A stretch of 64,000 bases of DNA. Source: Isoetes taiwanensis (lineage: Eukaryota; Streptophyta; Lycopodiopsida; Isoetales; Isoetaceae). Of this stretch, positions 1-11,394 are shown piece by piece (positions within the stretch are counted from its first letter, which is position 1; each line of letters starts with the position of its first letter). Below the pieces are notes generated by a model. That model was not told the origin of the DNA. It saw nothing but the letters and a program-made list of their open reading frames with translations, and ran no database searches. A program made the position numbers and the translations under genes. The stretch is from positions 19,142,386 through 19,206,385 of the forward strand of contig JAJEKV010000003.1 of assembly GCA_021234155.1 (NCBI GenBank), written 5' to 3'.

Positions 1-32
1 CGCTTCCTGGCGGTCTGTTTGGTTCGGGCCAT
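1..32 (-). CDS. Start of element A ORF1, with a histone H3-like N terminus (partial)
   Basis: The minus-strand ATG at 32-30 opens MARTKQTARK before the window ends, and the next codon begins CG. After removal of Met this equals residues 1-9 of plant and animal histone H3, including K4 and the ARK motif around K9; H3 then has S, whereas here the codon is Arg. This is not a histone gene: it sits 100 bp downstream of a TATA box in a retroelement leader, and the E1 element has the same start at 24778. The rest of the protein is outside the window. Confidence 0.6.
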   Translation of the reverse strand, partial: MARTKQTARK

Positions 33-130
33 GCTTTACGGATCGTCAATCGGGTAAAAGCCCAAAGATCGCCCTAAGTGGGGAAGAGCGGATTTCTAGG
101 GGACGAGAAAATGAGGGGGGGGGGGTTTAC

Positions 131-142
131 ATCTATTTATAG
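131..142 (-). promoter_or_regulatory. TATA box of the element A ORF1 leader
   Basis: The minus strand reads GCTATAAATAG about 100 bp upstream of the ORF1 ATG. TATA boxes sit at similar distances in front of E1 ORF1 (24665) and E1 ORF2 (16551), which supports a real promoter downstream of the LTR. Confidence 0.55.
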
Positions 143-245
143 CTTGGGAAATTTTTAGGTCAAAGTTCGAGTTGCTCTATTTAACATGCTAAGGCACCTA
201 CTTAGTTAAAATCTACACTTATTTCCGACTTTTTCTAGCTATTGG

Positions 246-310
246 TCTCACAGCTTGCGCCTCGCTTCAAAACTAAAGTTTAGGTTTTAGACCAGGCGCG
301 AGCTGTGAGA
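246..310. repeat. Leader hairpin A1
   Basis: The left arm TCTCACAGCTTGCGCCT (246-262) pairs with AGGCGCGAGCTGTGAGA (294-310), with one mismatch in 17 bp and a 31-nt loop. A second copy lies at 435-499. Equivalent pairs occur in the E1 leaders. Confidence 0.85.
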
Positions 311-434
311 TCTCGTACATTGCTAGGTTATTTAGGTAATTAAAACATGCTATTCTAACTAATTTCTACTTAGAACTAGCCTTACCATATTACTTTTCTC
401 AATTTCATCATGTTCTGATGTTTTTGGTTCGATG

Positions 435-499
435 TCTCACAGCTTGCGCCTCGCTCAAAAACTAAATTTTTGTTCTGCGACCAGGCGCGAGCTGTGAGA
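435..499. repeat. Leader hairpin A2
   Basis: The arms at 435-451 and 483-499 are identical to those of the 246-310 hairpin, while loop and surroundings have diverged. The arms are therefore the best-conserved part. It lies 191 bp from the primer-binding site. Confidence 0.85.
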
Positions 500-689
500 C
501 CACTTCACTTGGAAAATTTTGGGCTTATTCTTTTTAATCTTACCAAATTCCAATTCGCTTAATTGTTACTAGCTTAGCATAACTACAAAAATGAGAAAAA
601 ATTTTCCCACTTTTCGAGGCTTGAGGATCCTATCAAGTCAGTACTACTGGAACATGGCCAGTGCTTTGCTCCTGGTCTCCAAGAACATT

Positions 690-701
690 GCTCTGATACC
701 A
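690..701 (-). other. Primer-binding site of element A (initiator tRNA-Met)
   Basis: The minus strand reads TGGTATCAGAGC, the complement of the 3' end of plant initiator tRNA-Met, one base downstream of the LTR end. It fixes element A as minus strand with its body to the left. Confidence 0.9.
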
Positions 702-702
702 T

Positions 703-2268
703 TGTGACGTCCCCTACTCGCATACGGTGCCCTCACCGTATACAAACAGGAGTTCTCCCCCCATACCAGCTCCACACTGATACAGGGCCCTCCACACATC
801 ACTGCACCCGTAACGAGTCCCAGTGGGAAGAGTGAAGGTGTCATTCTACCCTGTCTCCCTCAGGGCCAACCTAGCTGCGGAAGCGTAAACATACATGTCA
901 GTATATAACATAAGCGCATAACCACCTCCAAGGGTGGTCCATCACATCTGCATAAACAAGGTGAGCACAATACATATGGGAAGCTCTACCCAAGGCTCAG
1001 ACTCAAGGGGATGACTGACGGCTTGGGTCTCCAGAGTTCATTGCAGACAGAATTCATGGCAATGGCTTTGGCTGGCATATGAACATGGCATAGGGTTGTC
1101 CACTCCATCCGCCCCTCCTGTGCACACTTTGCAGAGTAGGCTGAAAAGTGTTGGGACCTGACTGTAGCCCGCCGGATGCATAGCCAAAAGGGCTATTCCT
1201 GGGTTTCATCTCCCCAGTTCCGATGGGGCAGGTAGGGATCATCCCCTCCAGAGGTCTACATGCTGACTCAAGGTGACTAGAGGGCCACTGCCCGTATTCG
1301 ACTTGAACCCATTGGAAGGTGAACCCCACCCCACGGGTGTCGAGCCCATGCCTTGCCCGCACTCAGTGGCAAGGCATTAGACCTAGTCACAATGATCCCT
1401 GGTAGCACTAACACACCATAGGGATCGTTCAAGAGTCAGAACACGAACCTCCTTCTAAGCCAGTCTGGCCCCTTCACCCACAACCAGGTGTGGTTCTTGT
1501 GCACAGGCCGAATCTACAGTGTGCTAGAGAGGCTACTCTAGGAGCATCAACTACAAGCCTTAGGGCCTCTACCCCCCTTCCCAATACAAGGAGTTCACAA
1601 AGATACATCATCCATATACATCACAGAAGAACTAAAGAACTAGATCTAGTCTAGATCATAGAGTTAGGTTCTTTAGTTAGTGTCCGAGATCTAAGATCTA
1701 GATAGCTACTATGGGCAATTTAATAGTCTAAACTTACTGGTTCTATGACTAGGAGACGGTTTAAGCTATTAAATTGACCAAATACCTGATCCCTGAGTGG
1801 CTCCTCCTGACCTGAGTTCAACCATCCTGCTGAGCTGATCGAATTCAGGGAAACTGATGGCGCAATTCGCTTGGGCAGCGTCTGGGATGCGGTTTTGGCT
1901 CCTGGGGCAGCCAAAACAGGGCTCTAAAACCCTAAGGACGAAAACTAGCAAGTTAGGGTTTTCCTACCCTAAATAGACATGGGTTTAGGGCTAGGGTTTC
2001 CAATTATCCCTTTTTGGCATGTGGGATAATTGGAAAGGGCCCACTTGCCATTAATGGCTAGGTGGCAAAATATGCCTACATGGAAAAGTGTGCCCACATT
2101 AATGTGCATAAGTACACATTAATAACATGTGAATCATACCTAGCAAGTTGCCCCTAGGGCTACTTACCTGGCTATCCGTCGGCGTACACGTCGGTCGGAG
2201 TGGCGTGTACGCGTGACGAGGCAGTACAGTATACGTTCTGGGACCGTATACTGTGCTGGAACGTCACA
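703..2268 (-). repeat. 5' LTR of element A (1566 bp)
   Basis: Bounded by TGTGACG at 703 and CGTCACA ending at 2268, a perfect 7-bp inverted terminus. It shares blocks (the CTCAGACTC region, the TGCACACTTTGCAG region, the CCTCCAAGGGTGGTCC region) with the other LTRs of this window but is clearly more distant from the E1 pair than those are from each other. No long real ORF is present. Confidence 0.85.
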
Positions 2269-3764
2269 GATCTTACCCAGGGCTCAGACTTCAGGGTATG
2301 GACTGACGACTTGGGCCTCCAGAAGTCATTGCAGACGGAGTTCATAAGAATGGATTGGACTGGCATAAGAACATGGTTGTTGGGTAGTTCGCTCCATCCG
2401 CCCCTGCACACTTTGCAGAATAGGTTGAAGAGTCTAGGGACTGGACCGTAGCCTGCCGGGTACCCCGGGGGATTCACCTTTGATCAGTGTATAACCCATG
2501 AGAGTTCAACGGAGGGGTGTTTTTTGGACCATTTGTATACGTATACTTAGGGGTTAGGGGTGTTTTTAGGTACTGATTTGGAGCAATATCTATACACAGG
2601 GGAGTCAAATTGCCTTTTAAAATTACGTATACAAGGGGGGTTTTTTGCTACCCTCCGAACGCAGATGCCATACCCCCTTTATGTATAAGTGCAACCCCCG
2701 GGCCGGGTACGTAGCCAGAGGGGCTACTGCTGGGTTACATCTCCCCAGTCCCGATGAGGCAGAAGGAGAGTCACCCCCTCCCCCCCCCTCCAGAGGCATA
2801 CATACCCATCACAGGCAGCTAGAGTGCCACTGCCCGTATTCGACTTGAACCTCATTGAAGGTGACGCATCATCCAAGAGGTGTCGAGCTCATGCCTTGCC
2901 CCCACGCAATGGCAAACCATTAAGCCTAGCCCGCTAAGATCCCTGGTAGGCTTCACACACCAGAGGGATCAATCAGTGATGGGACAAGTCCCCCTTATTC
3001 TACCGGTCTAGCCCCGCCACTCACAACCAGGCGGGCTCTTGTACACTGGCCACATTGATTGAGAATTAATGAGGTTATCTATGATCATCTACTACTGAAG
3101 GTTTCAGGGCCTCTACCCCCTTTCCCACATACACAGGAGAGCATAGAATGGAACATCATCATCATCAAAGAACTGAAATACTGAATAATATCTAATCTAT
3201 CTACCTAAACATACATGGTTAGGTTCATTCGTTTCGGCTAGTGATCTTAGGATCTACGAGGCTGCTAAGATTGACCTAACATACTATCCTAGCTCATTGC
3301 TGGGCTAAGAGTCGTCTTTGCACAATGGAATCACAAGTTACCTGATCCTTGGCTTGCTCCAGCTCCCCGAATCACGTCCATGCCTTCGTTCTTGCTGAAG
3401 ACGGCTGCTCCTGAGGGAACTGTTGTGCAAAAGTGGCTCGGCGGCGCCTGGCAATGTGGAATAGTAGCTTGGCTTGGCCGGAATGGCTCAGGGAAGCCAA
3501 AATGCAAAAATGGAAAAGGTTTATGGTTTCCCCTTTTGTTCCTTTTACATGAACTTTTTAGGTTTAGGTTAGAAGGGACCAATGGGGCTTTGCCACTTGG
3601 CAAGGGGGTTTAATTGCACATGTTTAATATATATGTGCAACATACGAGGTTGCCCCCTAGGCGCAACTCTTTACGGCTCTCAAGTACTTATCATGGTGAC
3701 ATGTACGTGTGACATAGCAATATAATATATATATTCGGACTGCATGTTATGTTGGAACATTACA
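2269..3764 (-). repeat. 3' LTR of E1 (start truncated by element A)
   Basis: It starts within the LTR (CTTACCCAGGGCTCAGACTTC), since element A occupies the first ~280 bp. It ends GAACATTACA at 3764, next to a polypurine tract. It is the partner of the LTR at 34068-35200 and differs by the 238-bp MITE at 2464-2701. Confidence 0.85.
2464..2701. mobile_element. MITE with 9-bp TSD, Mutator-like (238 bp)
   Basis: The insert starts CCCGGGGG and ends CCCCCGGG, with about 14 bp of imperfect terminal inverted repeat. It is flanked by GCCGGGTAC on both sides (2455-2463 and 2702-2710). The other E1 LTR at about 34286 has one uninterrupted GCCGGGTA site, so filled and empty sites can be compared. A 9-bp duplication is typical of Mutator-like elements. 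Confidence 0.75.
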
Positions 3765-3783
3765 ATCTCCCTACCTTGAATTG
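3765..3783 (-). other. Polypurine tract of E1
   Basis: The minus strand reads AAGGTAGGGAGAT directly before the 3' LTR. E2 has the equivalent GGAGGGGAGAA at 47519-47532, followed by the same AATATTGTCCTC-like sequence. Confidence 0.6.
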
Positions 3784-4154
3784 ATATTGTCCTCAGCATC
3801 ACGTGTCTCCTCTCCTTGGAAACCTCCATGAACCCTGCAATACATTTCATGCATCCAATTTTTCAACACAATTACCCCAAGGTAATATGTAAGTTTAATT
3901 TTCATAATCACATCCTTGTTCGATAACATACTATAGTAAGGTGATCTCTCAGTTTCTTACTTTATTATCTATTATTCACAAAATTTTATGGTTTACACCA
4001 TTATCATTAACATAGTTCCAAAATTCTCTAATTAAGGTTCCATTTGGTCTCCTTGCAATACATTATGACAAAACATGTGTTGCAAGTCTTCGCAATGCGA
4101 CCCTCCTCCCGCTAGACTTCCCTATTGGCCTGCAGGTCCAACACTACGTTAATA
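3784..4154 (-). other. E1 3' untranslated region
   Basis: AT-rich sequence between the polypurine tract and the MULE-like insertion. I see no ORF or motif beyond similarity of its first bases to the same region of E2. Confidence 0.4.
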
Positions 4155-4163
4155 TACATTTAA

Positions 4164-4828
4164 GGGAAAAACTATAAAATACCCCTTATGTTTTGACATA
4201 TTTTCTCATATACCCCTAACTTTTAAAAAATTTATGGAATGCCCCTGGTCAACATACAATGTATTTTGTAGTGAAATACCCTTATGTTTTGAAATAATTC
4301 CTCAAATGCCCTTATGTTTCCTTCAAATTCACAAAATACCCTTGATACCTGATCTGTGGCAAATTCCTGATCCTTACTGTGGCTGGAGCTTAAGAATCGA
4401 TGATGGGTTAGCTGGGTTTGCAGGAATCGGATCCTTGTTCCAGTGGCTTCGCTACAATTGCATGGTAATAACAATAATCGGCAAAATCAGTGCGAAATAA
4501 GTGTCATGTTGCTGGTGCGAATTCAAAATCGGCTGATAGCTCGAAATCAGAATCGCTGCTACTGGTGCACCCTCCAATCGAACTCTGTGCCACCGAAAAT
4601 TTGTTGGTATGTGCAAGAGAAAAAGCTTTTCTAGAAAAAGGCGGGAGCGAAAACGAACCGCTTGCACAAGGGCATTCAGTAAAATACGCAAAAATACGAG
4701 GGCATCATGTGATATACAAAATTATACAAGGCCAAATACGTTGACGAGGGGCATTCCATAAATTTTTGAAAAGTTAGGAGTATGTGGGAAAATATGTCAA
4801 AACATAAGGGTATTCTGTAGTTTTTCCC
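4164..4828. mobile_element. Non-autonomous Mutator-like element (665 bp)
   Basis: Long terminal inverted repeats of about 95 bp start GGGAAAAACTA at 4164 and end with its complement at 4828, with a few mismatches. Perfect 9-bp target-site duplications TACATTTAA lie at 4155-4163 and 4829-4837. There is no transposase, and the short ORFs inside are incidental. Confidence 0.9.
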
Positions 4829-4837
4829 TACATTTAA

Positions 4838-5620
4838 TTATTTTAAAGTTGGTTATTTGGGAACCACCGATTAATTACAACTTATATGGATGCAAGGCTA
4901 ATCTCCCGGCGTAAGAAGATGATGTTTCTTCCATCTTGGCTATGGAGACAGTGCCTTATTATGCCTAAGATGATCACTCATGCCTACATCTTTAGTCGCC
5001 TTTGGCGTGAAGGATGACGTCCTTCCCGTAGTAGCTTTCCTATCAATGCATGCCTAAATGACCTCTTATCTCTCAAGTTCGTCTACTTCCGTCAGACAGA
5101 AGTAGACTTCTTGATCTACCTCACACTCACCTATCGGTTTGGTGTCGGCTACTTCGGTGACGAGCCGACCCTTGCATTGCTCCATGAATTGGGGCACTGC
5201 TTCTCCAAATCTGATTGTAGTACCTACGTTGTCCCCAACTTGGAACTCTCTTACTGTTCTGTGCTTATCGGTTACGCTCTTCTGTCAGCTTCTCGCTGCT
5301 AGGAGATACCCTCTCACTTCTTCCACTAGTTGTTGCATATCCGATAATATCTGTTGAGAGACTTCAAGTTTGGACACTGGATTGTGCCACGTATCTGGCG
5401 TCAAGCATTGATACCCATAATTGATCATGAAGGGGGACATCTGGGAAGATTCTTGCTTGGTGCTATTATAGGCAAACTTGGGTTGGGTAACGCATTTCGG
5501 CGTCGTTCATCTTCCTTGAATCATACGCTACCACCCTCCCCTCCTGCATCAAGAACCCTCCTGTTGCAATCTTGCTAGCATCTGTTGCCACCAACTTATC
5601 TTTCTCTGGATCAGGCAACA
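4838..5620 (-). pseudogene. Decayed E1 integrase and 3' pol region
   Basis: No long ORF survives. The stretch aligns by eye with the E2 integrase region: the block around 5390-5460 matches 48655-48730, and the block at 4900-4990 matches 47890-48010. It is the remnant of integrase and its downstream linker on the minus strand. The chromodomain seen in E2 cannot be read here. Confidence 0.55.
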
Positions 5621-6146
5621 CTAGACTAGAGCAGTCATTAAAGCTTCCTTCAATGTCTCAAACGCTGCATGGGCTTTCCTTTGCCAATGACTCGCCCAAT
5701 CTTTTATCTTCTCCGCTTTGGTGAGGTCCGTTAATGGTGCTGCTACCTTTGCAAAGTTCTTGACGAACTTCCTATAATACCCTGCTAAGCCGAAGAAGCT
5801 CCTCACTTCATGGATATTCTTTGGTGCCGGCCAATCAATTACCACTTCAATCTTCGCAGGGTCCATGGAAATCCCTTCCGCTGTGATCACATGCCCCAAG
5901 TACTCTACCCTTTCTGTCGCGAAGTGACACTTGGATAGCTTCGCATAAAGCTGATGCCTCCTCAACTTTTCAAGTACTTTCCTCAAGTGTTGAGCATGCT
6001 CCTCTAAAGATTTGCTGTAGACTAGAATGTCATCAAAGAAAACTATAACGAATGTATCTAGAAACTTGCAGAAAACATCGTTCATAAGCCTCATGAAAGT
6101 TGCTGGAGCGTTAGACAATCCAAATGGCATCACTGTGAACTCATAA
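5621..6146 (-). pseudogene. E1 reverse transcriptase C-terminal half and start of RNase H
   Basis: An open 170-codon stretch starts at [19 protein letters not shown]. It contains the RT catalytic FFDDILVYS, the YLGHVI motif and [15 protein letters not shown] of gypsy RT/RNase H connections. It is cut at its N terminus by the insertion starting at 6147; the missing N-terminal half resumes at 12413. Sequence style ([18 protein letters not shown] upstream) is chromovirus-like. Confidence 0.85.
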
Positions 6147-6152
6147 TGCCAC

Positions 6153-6177
6153 GGTTCTATTGCTGCGCAATAGAACC
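6153..6177. repeat. Hairpin at the left end of the T-rich insertion
   Basis: Perfect 10-bp arms GGTTCTATTG and CAATAGAACC with a 5-nt loop. The same hairpin recurs at 11414-11439 inside a longer palindrome. Confidence 0.8.
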
Positions 6178-6317
6178 GACATTCCTTGGATGGGGACGTT
6201 CTCCTTCACGTCTCCTATTTATTCAGCCTCTTGTCTCATTTCTAGTCATCGGCGTTCTCTTGAGCTCCCTTTCCTGTTCTCTCTTCTTTGGCTCCTCAAG
6301 TTTGCTCCCTTCTCATG

Positions 6318-6430
6318 AAGCGTTGATGGTCCAAGGTTTTCAGGATGGGCGATCCATGGTTTCCACGGTGGGCGATCCATGATTCATAAGGATGGGCGAT
6401 CCATGGTTTCCACGGTGGGCGATCCCTACG
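6318..6430 (+). repeat. Short tandem repeats, GGGCGATCCATG type
   Basis: Four copies of the GATGGGCGATCCATGG / GTGGGCGATCC motif lie within about 110 bp, and two diverged copies lie at 6768-6801. They are direct repeats with no coding sense. Confidence 0.7.
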
Positions 6431-7380
6431 GCGGTCTGATTGGGAAAGCATCTGGGGTTTGGATTGAGCAGGCTTGGTGTGCCTCGAATTCAGATCCTCC
6501 AGTCGGCCACTTCTGCTCTGGATTTTTGGGTATTTTGAGTTTGTATATGTTTTTTCTTGGCTCTCTGTTCTCTTCCTTCTGCAGGGCCGGCTTGTTCCCT
6601 ATCTACATCCAGGATGTGCTGTTCGAGTCAATCAATCCTTTGCAGATTCTAATCTGAGTCAATCCGTGCTAGTATGATCCCGATCCAGTTTAAGGCGATG
6701 CTCTTTGCTGGGTTTGGCCAGTCGCCTGCCCAGTTTGCTGAAGCGGCAGAGCTCCGCGCCCGCTTAGGATGGGCGACCCATGGGATGGGCGATTCATGGT
6801 TCACAGTGCTGGGTTGCAGCATACAAGTTTTGGATCTCTTGATCACTGGGACGGTGAGTTTTTTCAGTTGTGGTTCTTGGGACTTGTATTTCATGCACTT
6901 CGCTGTTGCAATAAGCAGCTCTGATTGCCATTTCTTTGCCTCAGTTTCTGCCTTTGGGGCATATAGCCCAGCTTCGATTAATTGGATTGGGTTGTTGTTG
7001 GTTTTTTGATGCAGATCTGCTGATTGGGGAACATCTGGCGTTGGTTTGAACGGGTTTGGCATGCCTCGAATTTGGATTCTCCAGTCGGCTACCTCTGCTC
7101 CGGATTTTTGGGTGCTGTCGGTTTGTATAGGTTTGAGTTTTCTTGGCTCTCTGATATCTTCCTGCCTGGAGGGCCGGTTTGTTTTCTATCTGCTCGACTC
7201 AATCAGTGCTTTGCAGAATATATCTGATTCAATTCTGTGCTAAGATGATCAAGGTCCAGCCTGAGGCGATGATCTTCGCTGGGTTCGGTCAGAAGCAGGT
7301 CGGCAATCAATTTTTGCTGCCCATGTTTGCACGAAGCGACAGAGCTCCGCGACCTCTGCGTTCTTTGCTTAGGGAAGGGG
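6431..7380 (+). repeat. Diverged tandem duplication (about 590-bp unit)
   Basis: The segment from about 6437 (GATTGGGAAAGCATCTGG) is repeated from about 7022 (GATTGGGGAACATCTGG). The match continues through CCTCCAGTCGGC, GATTTTTGGGT, GGGCCGG and a CGGCAGAGCTCCGCG-like end. The copies differ by many substitutions and indels. No protein is recognised. Confidence 0.7.
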
Positions 7381-8039
7381 ATACCGGGTCGTGGCATCCC
7401 ACTATTCGGTATTTCAAATTTCCTTGGTTTTGGTTAGCATGGTCTAGTTTTTGCATATGCCCATGTAGTTCCCTATATACATGGTTCCTGCCTAGTCTTG
7501 TTTTGGCATGATAGGTGGGGGTCTTCTATTCTCATTTGCTTATCGGGTTTCTTTCTCGCTATCCCATGTTGTTGTCCGGATGTCTTGCATTTTTATGCTT
7601 TCCTCCTCTCTTTCTGTGATCCCAAAACTATATGCGTCAAAGCATTACGTTTTTCTTTTCGGTTTTGTCTTTTTTAGGTCTCGCATTTTTTTTTTCCTTA
7701 CCTCTTTTTGTCTCACTTGTCTTAGTTTTTTCTGATTGTCATCTCTCCTCCATTTGTTCATCTCATCTTTTGACTCGTCGTTGTCCTTTCCGCCTTGTTA
7801 GTGTCCGGTTGCTTTCGGCCTTTTATTCTTGTTTGTTTTGATTCGCGGGGTTCCCCACAGGTTTTCTTATTTCTACGTGTTTACATATAATTTCTTAGCC
7901 CTTATACATATAATTTCTTAGCCCCTATGGTTATCTCATATTCTAATTTATCTGGGTTACACAGATTTTTCCAAGCCACTCCTATGGTCATCTTGCTCTT
8001 TTAACCTCGTTTGCTCCTATGATCGAGTTTCTTTTTGCT

Positions 8040-11000
8040 TTACATTTCCTTCCATGTATCTCAGTATATCCCCTTCGCTTGTTTCATTTGGATATCTTCT
8101 ATTTTTTATGCTTTCAGGTTTATCTTCCACATTTGTCTCTAAGCATCACGTGCTCCTTTTGTTTGAGTTGTCCTCTGCATCTTGTCTACCTTATGAATAT
8201 GCTATCTTGGTTCTCACTCTTGTCATGAATTATTGTGCACGTCCTATAGTATGCTCTATTTCATGGTTTTTCTCGCGAATTCCAATAGATGAACTTACTT
8301 AACAACTTTCTATGGTTTTACCGGCATGTTTTCGTTCTATAGAATGCTATCTCTTCATATTTCTTTGATATGTTCCAGTGTGCAATTGTCGCTATGGTTT
8401 ACTAGCGCATATTGACCTTTTTTGTCATGCGATGGGGGTTTTGCCCCGTAGCATCATTTCATTTTTTTTTGAGAGTCGCGTCCTCCTCGCCTAGCTAATT
8501 TGTTGGTTACGTAAATCGTCTCTTCTATTGTTTTTGCATTATTAGTATCTTTCTTAGGGGTCATTTTGGACATGAATGTTCTTTCTTTTCATATCGTCAT
8601 GAGTGTTTTCCTTTTCCTTAGAATGTGTTATCCTCTAGTACTCCGTGGATGCTTGCTCGATGTCTCCTTTGGGGTTTTTTCTGGTCCCTGGTGAATATTT
8701 TCTCCGGTATTATGGCTTTTGTTTCCAACGTTAATGTGGTAGGGTATATGCTCTTTTTCCTGTGTGTTCTAGTGTTACGACTGTGCAAATTGTATTTTCG
8801 GTTATGGTGTTGGTCGTATGTATTCGCTAGATCGGTGCATGCTCCTTTCTATAGCTTCTCGGCTCTTGCTCATGGAGGTCTTTGAGGGCCTGTTCTTGCT
8901 CTTTCCTCAGGTTCTCTCATGGTTGCCTTTGTGGGCTTGTTTGGCGTTGCATTATACGTCCTTCCATTATGTGACTTTAACTATGTTGTCCCTATGTACT
9001 CTGTTCTCTGTTCACGATCCCTTTATTTTCTTGTTCTTTTCACCATTTATCTTGTTTGTCTCCTTGTATTGCATGTTGATCCTTATCTCTTGATCCACAC
9101 TCCTTGTTCCTCCTTTTTCTCTCACTTACCCTCTTGAAGCGTCTTTGGTGTCCATACGGATCATCTAGGAGCATTGTTGTGCGTATCCACAAAGGTCTTA
9201 TTTCTCAGGGTTTTGGCAGCCTTAGTCAAGTTTGTTTGCAAGCATGCTTTCTTTGATCCCATATCCACTTCTCGCATGCAGGTTTACAATGGGTTTTTAA
9301 ATCAGTTATTTCTTAGTTTCTCTGCGAGCATATTCTCTTTGATGTCATAGTCGATTTCTTTGCCACATACTCTCTTTGATCTCATAGTCGACTCTTGCAA
9401 GCATATTAGCATAACTTCTCAATTATGTAGTTCGACATCTAGTTTATTTGTGTATATTGGCACAATTATCTTTCTTTAAGTATCTTATGTGTGTTGATTC
9501 GTATTTTCAATATTGTTCGTTTTACGCACATTGATTTGTTTCTTTGAGTTTCGCTCATTCTATTTTCCTCGTAACATCATGATTTCACAATCATTGCTCG
9601 ATTATTTCTGGCTTTTTATGTTTGAGGTGTTTGGCCTGGTAGGAGCATGTTTGGCCCCATTGTCTCTTGTCTTCCTTTTTTCATGTTTTTTCGTTGGATT
9701 CCTCAACTTCCGTTACTCCTTCTGTTTTATTGCTCCATATTGCCCCTTTTTGTCACCTTAGATAATATTGTTCTTCTTACTCTCCGACATGCGTTGTGTT
9801 TTTTCAATCCTATTAGTTATTTGTGCCCTGTTGCCTCGCATACCCCTTTTTGCCACTGTCACAGTTCTCTTATTTCTCTTTTTAACCTTTGCTTTTCGGG
9901 TTTATCTCATTCATGTATTGCCATTACATGCTTCCACATTTGCCTCTAGGCGTCACGTGCTTCTTTTGTTCTAGTTGTCTTTTGTCACTTGACAACTTTC
10001 CATGGTTTTACTGGTATTTTAGTAATAGATTGTTATCTCCTCGAATTTCTTTTATATGTTGCGGTTTACAATTGTCACTATGGTTTACTAGTGCATGTTG
10101 ATTTTTTGTTATGTTATGGAGGTTTATCTCATGACACCTTTTCGCTATTCTAAGAGTCTCGTCCTTTATTCCTTAGGTTCTTCTGGCTTGTTTGTCTGTT
10201 TTTACGTAAATCGTTTCTTTTGTTGTTTTTACATTATTAGTATCTCTTTTGACATGGGTCGTTTGGGACATGGATGTTCTTTCTTGAGTTCATATCATTT
10301 TGAGTTTTTCCTTTCCTTTGAAAAGCGTTATCCTCTAGTATTCCGTGGTTGCATGTTTTATATCTGCTTTAGCTTTTTCTGGTGTTTCGAGATTACTTCA
10401 CTAGTATTTCATATTCTAGGGCTCTTGTTTCCTACATCATGATTGGTAGGTTTGATGCTCTTTTTGTTCGTATGTTCTAGTGTTATGATTATGCGAATCA
10501 TGTTTTTGGTTATGGTGCTATTGTATATATTCGCTAGATCCATGCATGCTGCTTCCCGTAATTTTTCAGTTTGTTCTCATGAAGGTCTTCGAGGGCCTAT
10601 TCTCGCTTTTTCCTCAGTGTTTCTTGTGGCTGCCCTTACGTTAGATATTTGTATTATGTGACCTGCATTATGTGACATTCACTATGTTGTCCTTATGTAC
10701 TCTGTTCCTTTGTTCGCGATCCCTTTATCTTCCCATTATTTTATCCTTATGTTTGGTTCGTCTCTTTGGTCCTTTACTCGTAATTTTTCTTCTTTCACTT
10801 ATCCTTTCGAAACGTCTTGGTCCTTCTTGATAGATCTATGCATGTTGCTTCCCGTAATTTTTCAGTTTGTTCTCATGAAGGCCTTCGAGGGCCTATTCTC
10901 GCTTTTTCCTCAGTGTTTCTTGTGGTTGCCCCTACGTTAGATATTTTGTTATGCGACCTTGCATTATGTGACATTCACTATGTTGTCCTTATGTACTCTG

Positions 11001-11240
11001 TTCCTTTGTTCACGATCCCTTTATCTTCCCTTTATTTTATCCTTATGTTTAGTTCGTCTCTTTGGTCCTTTACTCGTAATTTTCCTTCTTTCACTTATCC
11101 TTTCAAAACGTCTTGGTCCTTCTTGAAACGTCTTGGCGCCTGGACTCCTTTGTTTGTTCGCCTCACCTCATGGCTCGCCATAGTTCTTTGCCTTCTTAGT
11201 GCCTCTTTTATCATAGCCTTTGTTCTGATTCGCTTTGCCT
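8040..11240 (+). repeat. Nested tandem duplications in T-rich DNA
   Basis: Blocks in 8040-9140 (CATCACGTGCTC, ATGGTTTACTAGCGCAT, GTAAATCGTCTCTTCTA, GAGGGCCTGTTCTTGC) recur in the same order in 9890-10700, so the unit is about 1.8 kb. The last ~290 bp (10530-10815) is duplicated again at 10830-11110 with high identity. The strand is pyrimidine-rich throughout. Confidence 0.7.
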
Positions 11241-11394
11241 AGCCTTTTTTGTTTCCCAGTTGCCTGTTCTATTCTGGTCATCTTTCTTTGCGCTTTCCTC
11301 ATTTTGGTTGCTCTGCCCTTTCCCCTAGTTATCTTCTTTTAGCCCTTTTGAGATAGATTCCTCTTCTATCGGCCAACTTGTCTGTCTCATAGGA

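Larger units (their letters stand above)
1..2268 (-). mobile_element. Element A: 5' end of a gypsy-type LTR retrotransposon
   Basis: Reading the minus strand from 2268 leftwards gives a 5' LTR (2268-703), an initiator-Met primer-binding site (701-690), a leader with two hairpins, a TATA-like box and the first codons of an ORF at the window edge. The rest of the element lies left of the window. It interrupts the LTR that resumes at 2269, whose missing first ~280 bp should be found beyond the left edge together with the other copy of the target-site duplication. The family is related to E1 and E2 (same LTR termini, same primer site). Confidence 0.8.

Noticed and set aside
690-701. tRNA gene fragments at 690, 23426, 24071, 52719 and 63698
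   Set aside because: Each is a 12-13-bp match to the initiator tRNA-Met 3' end beside an LTR, so they are primer-binding sites, not tRNA genes.
7508-11242. Several plus-strand hydrophobic ORFs that look like membrane proteins
   Set aside because: The strand is T-rich, which makes Phe/Leu/Ser-rich ORFs in every frame; neighbouring frames look alike and no start context or family is seen.
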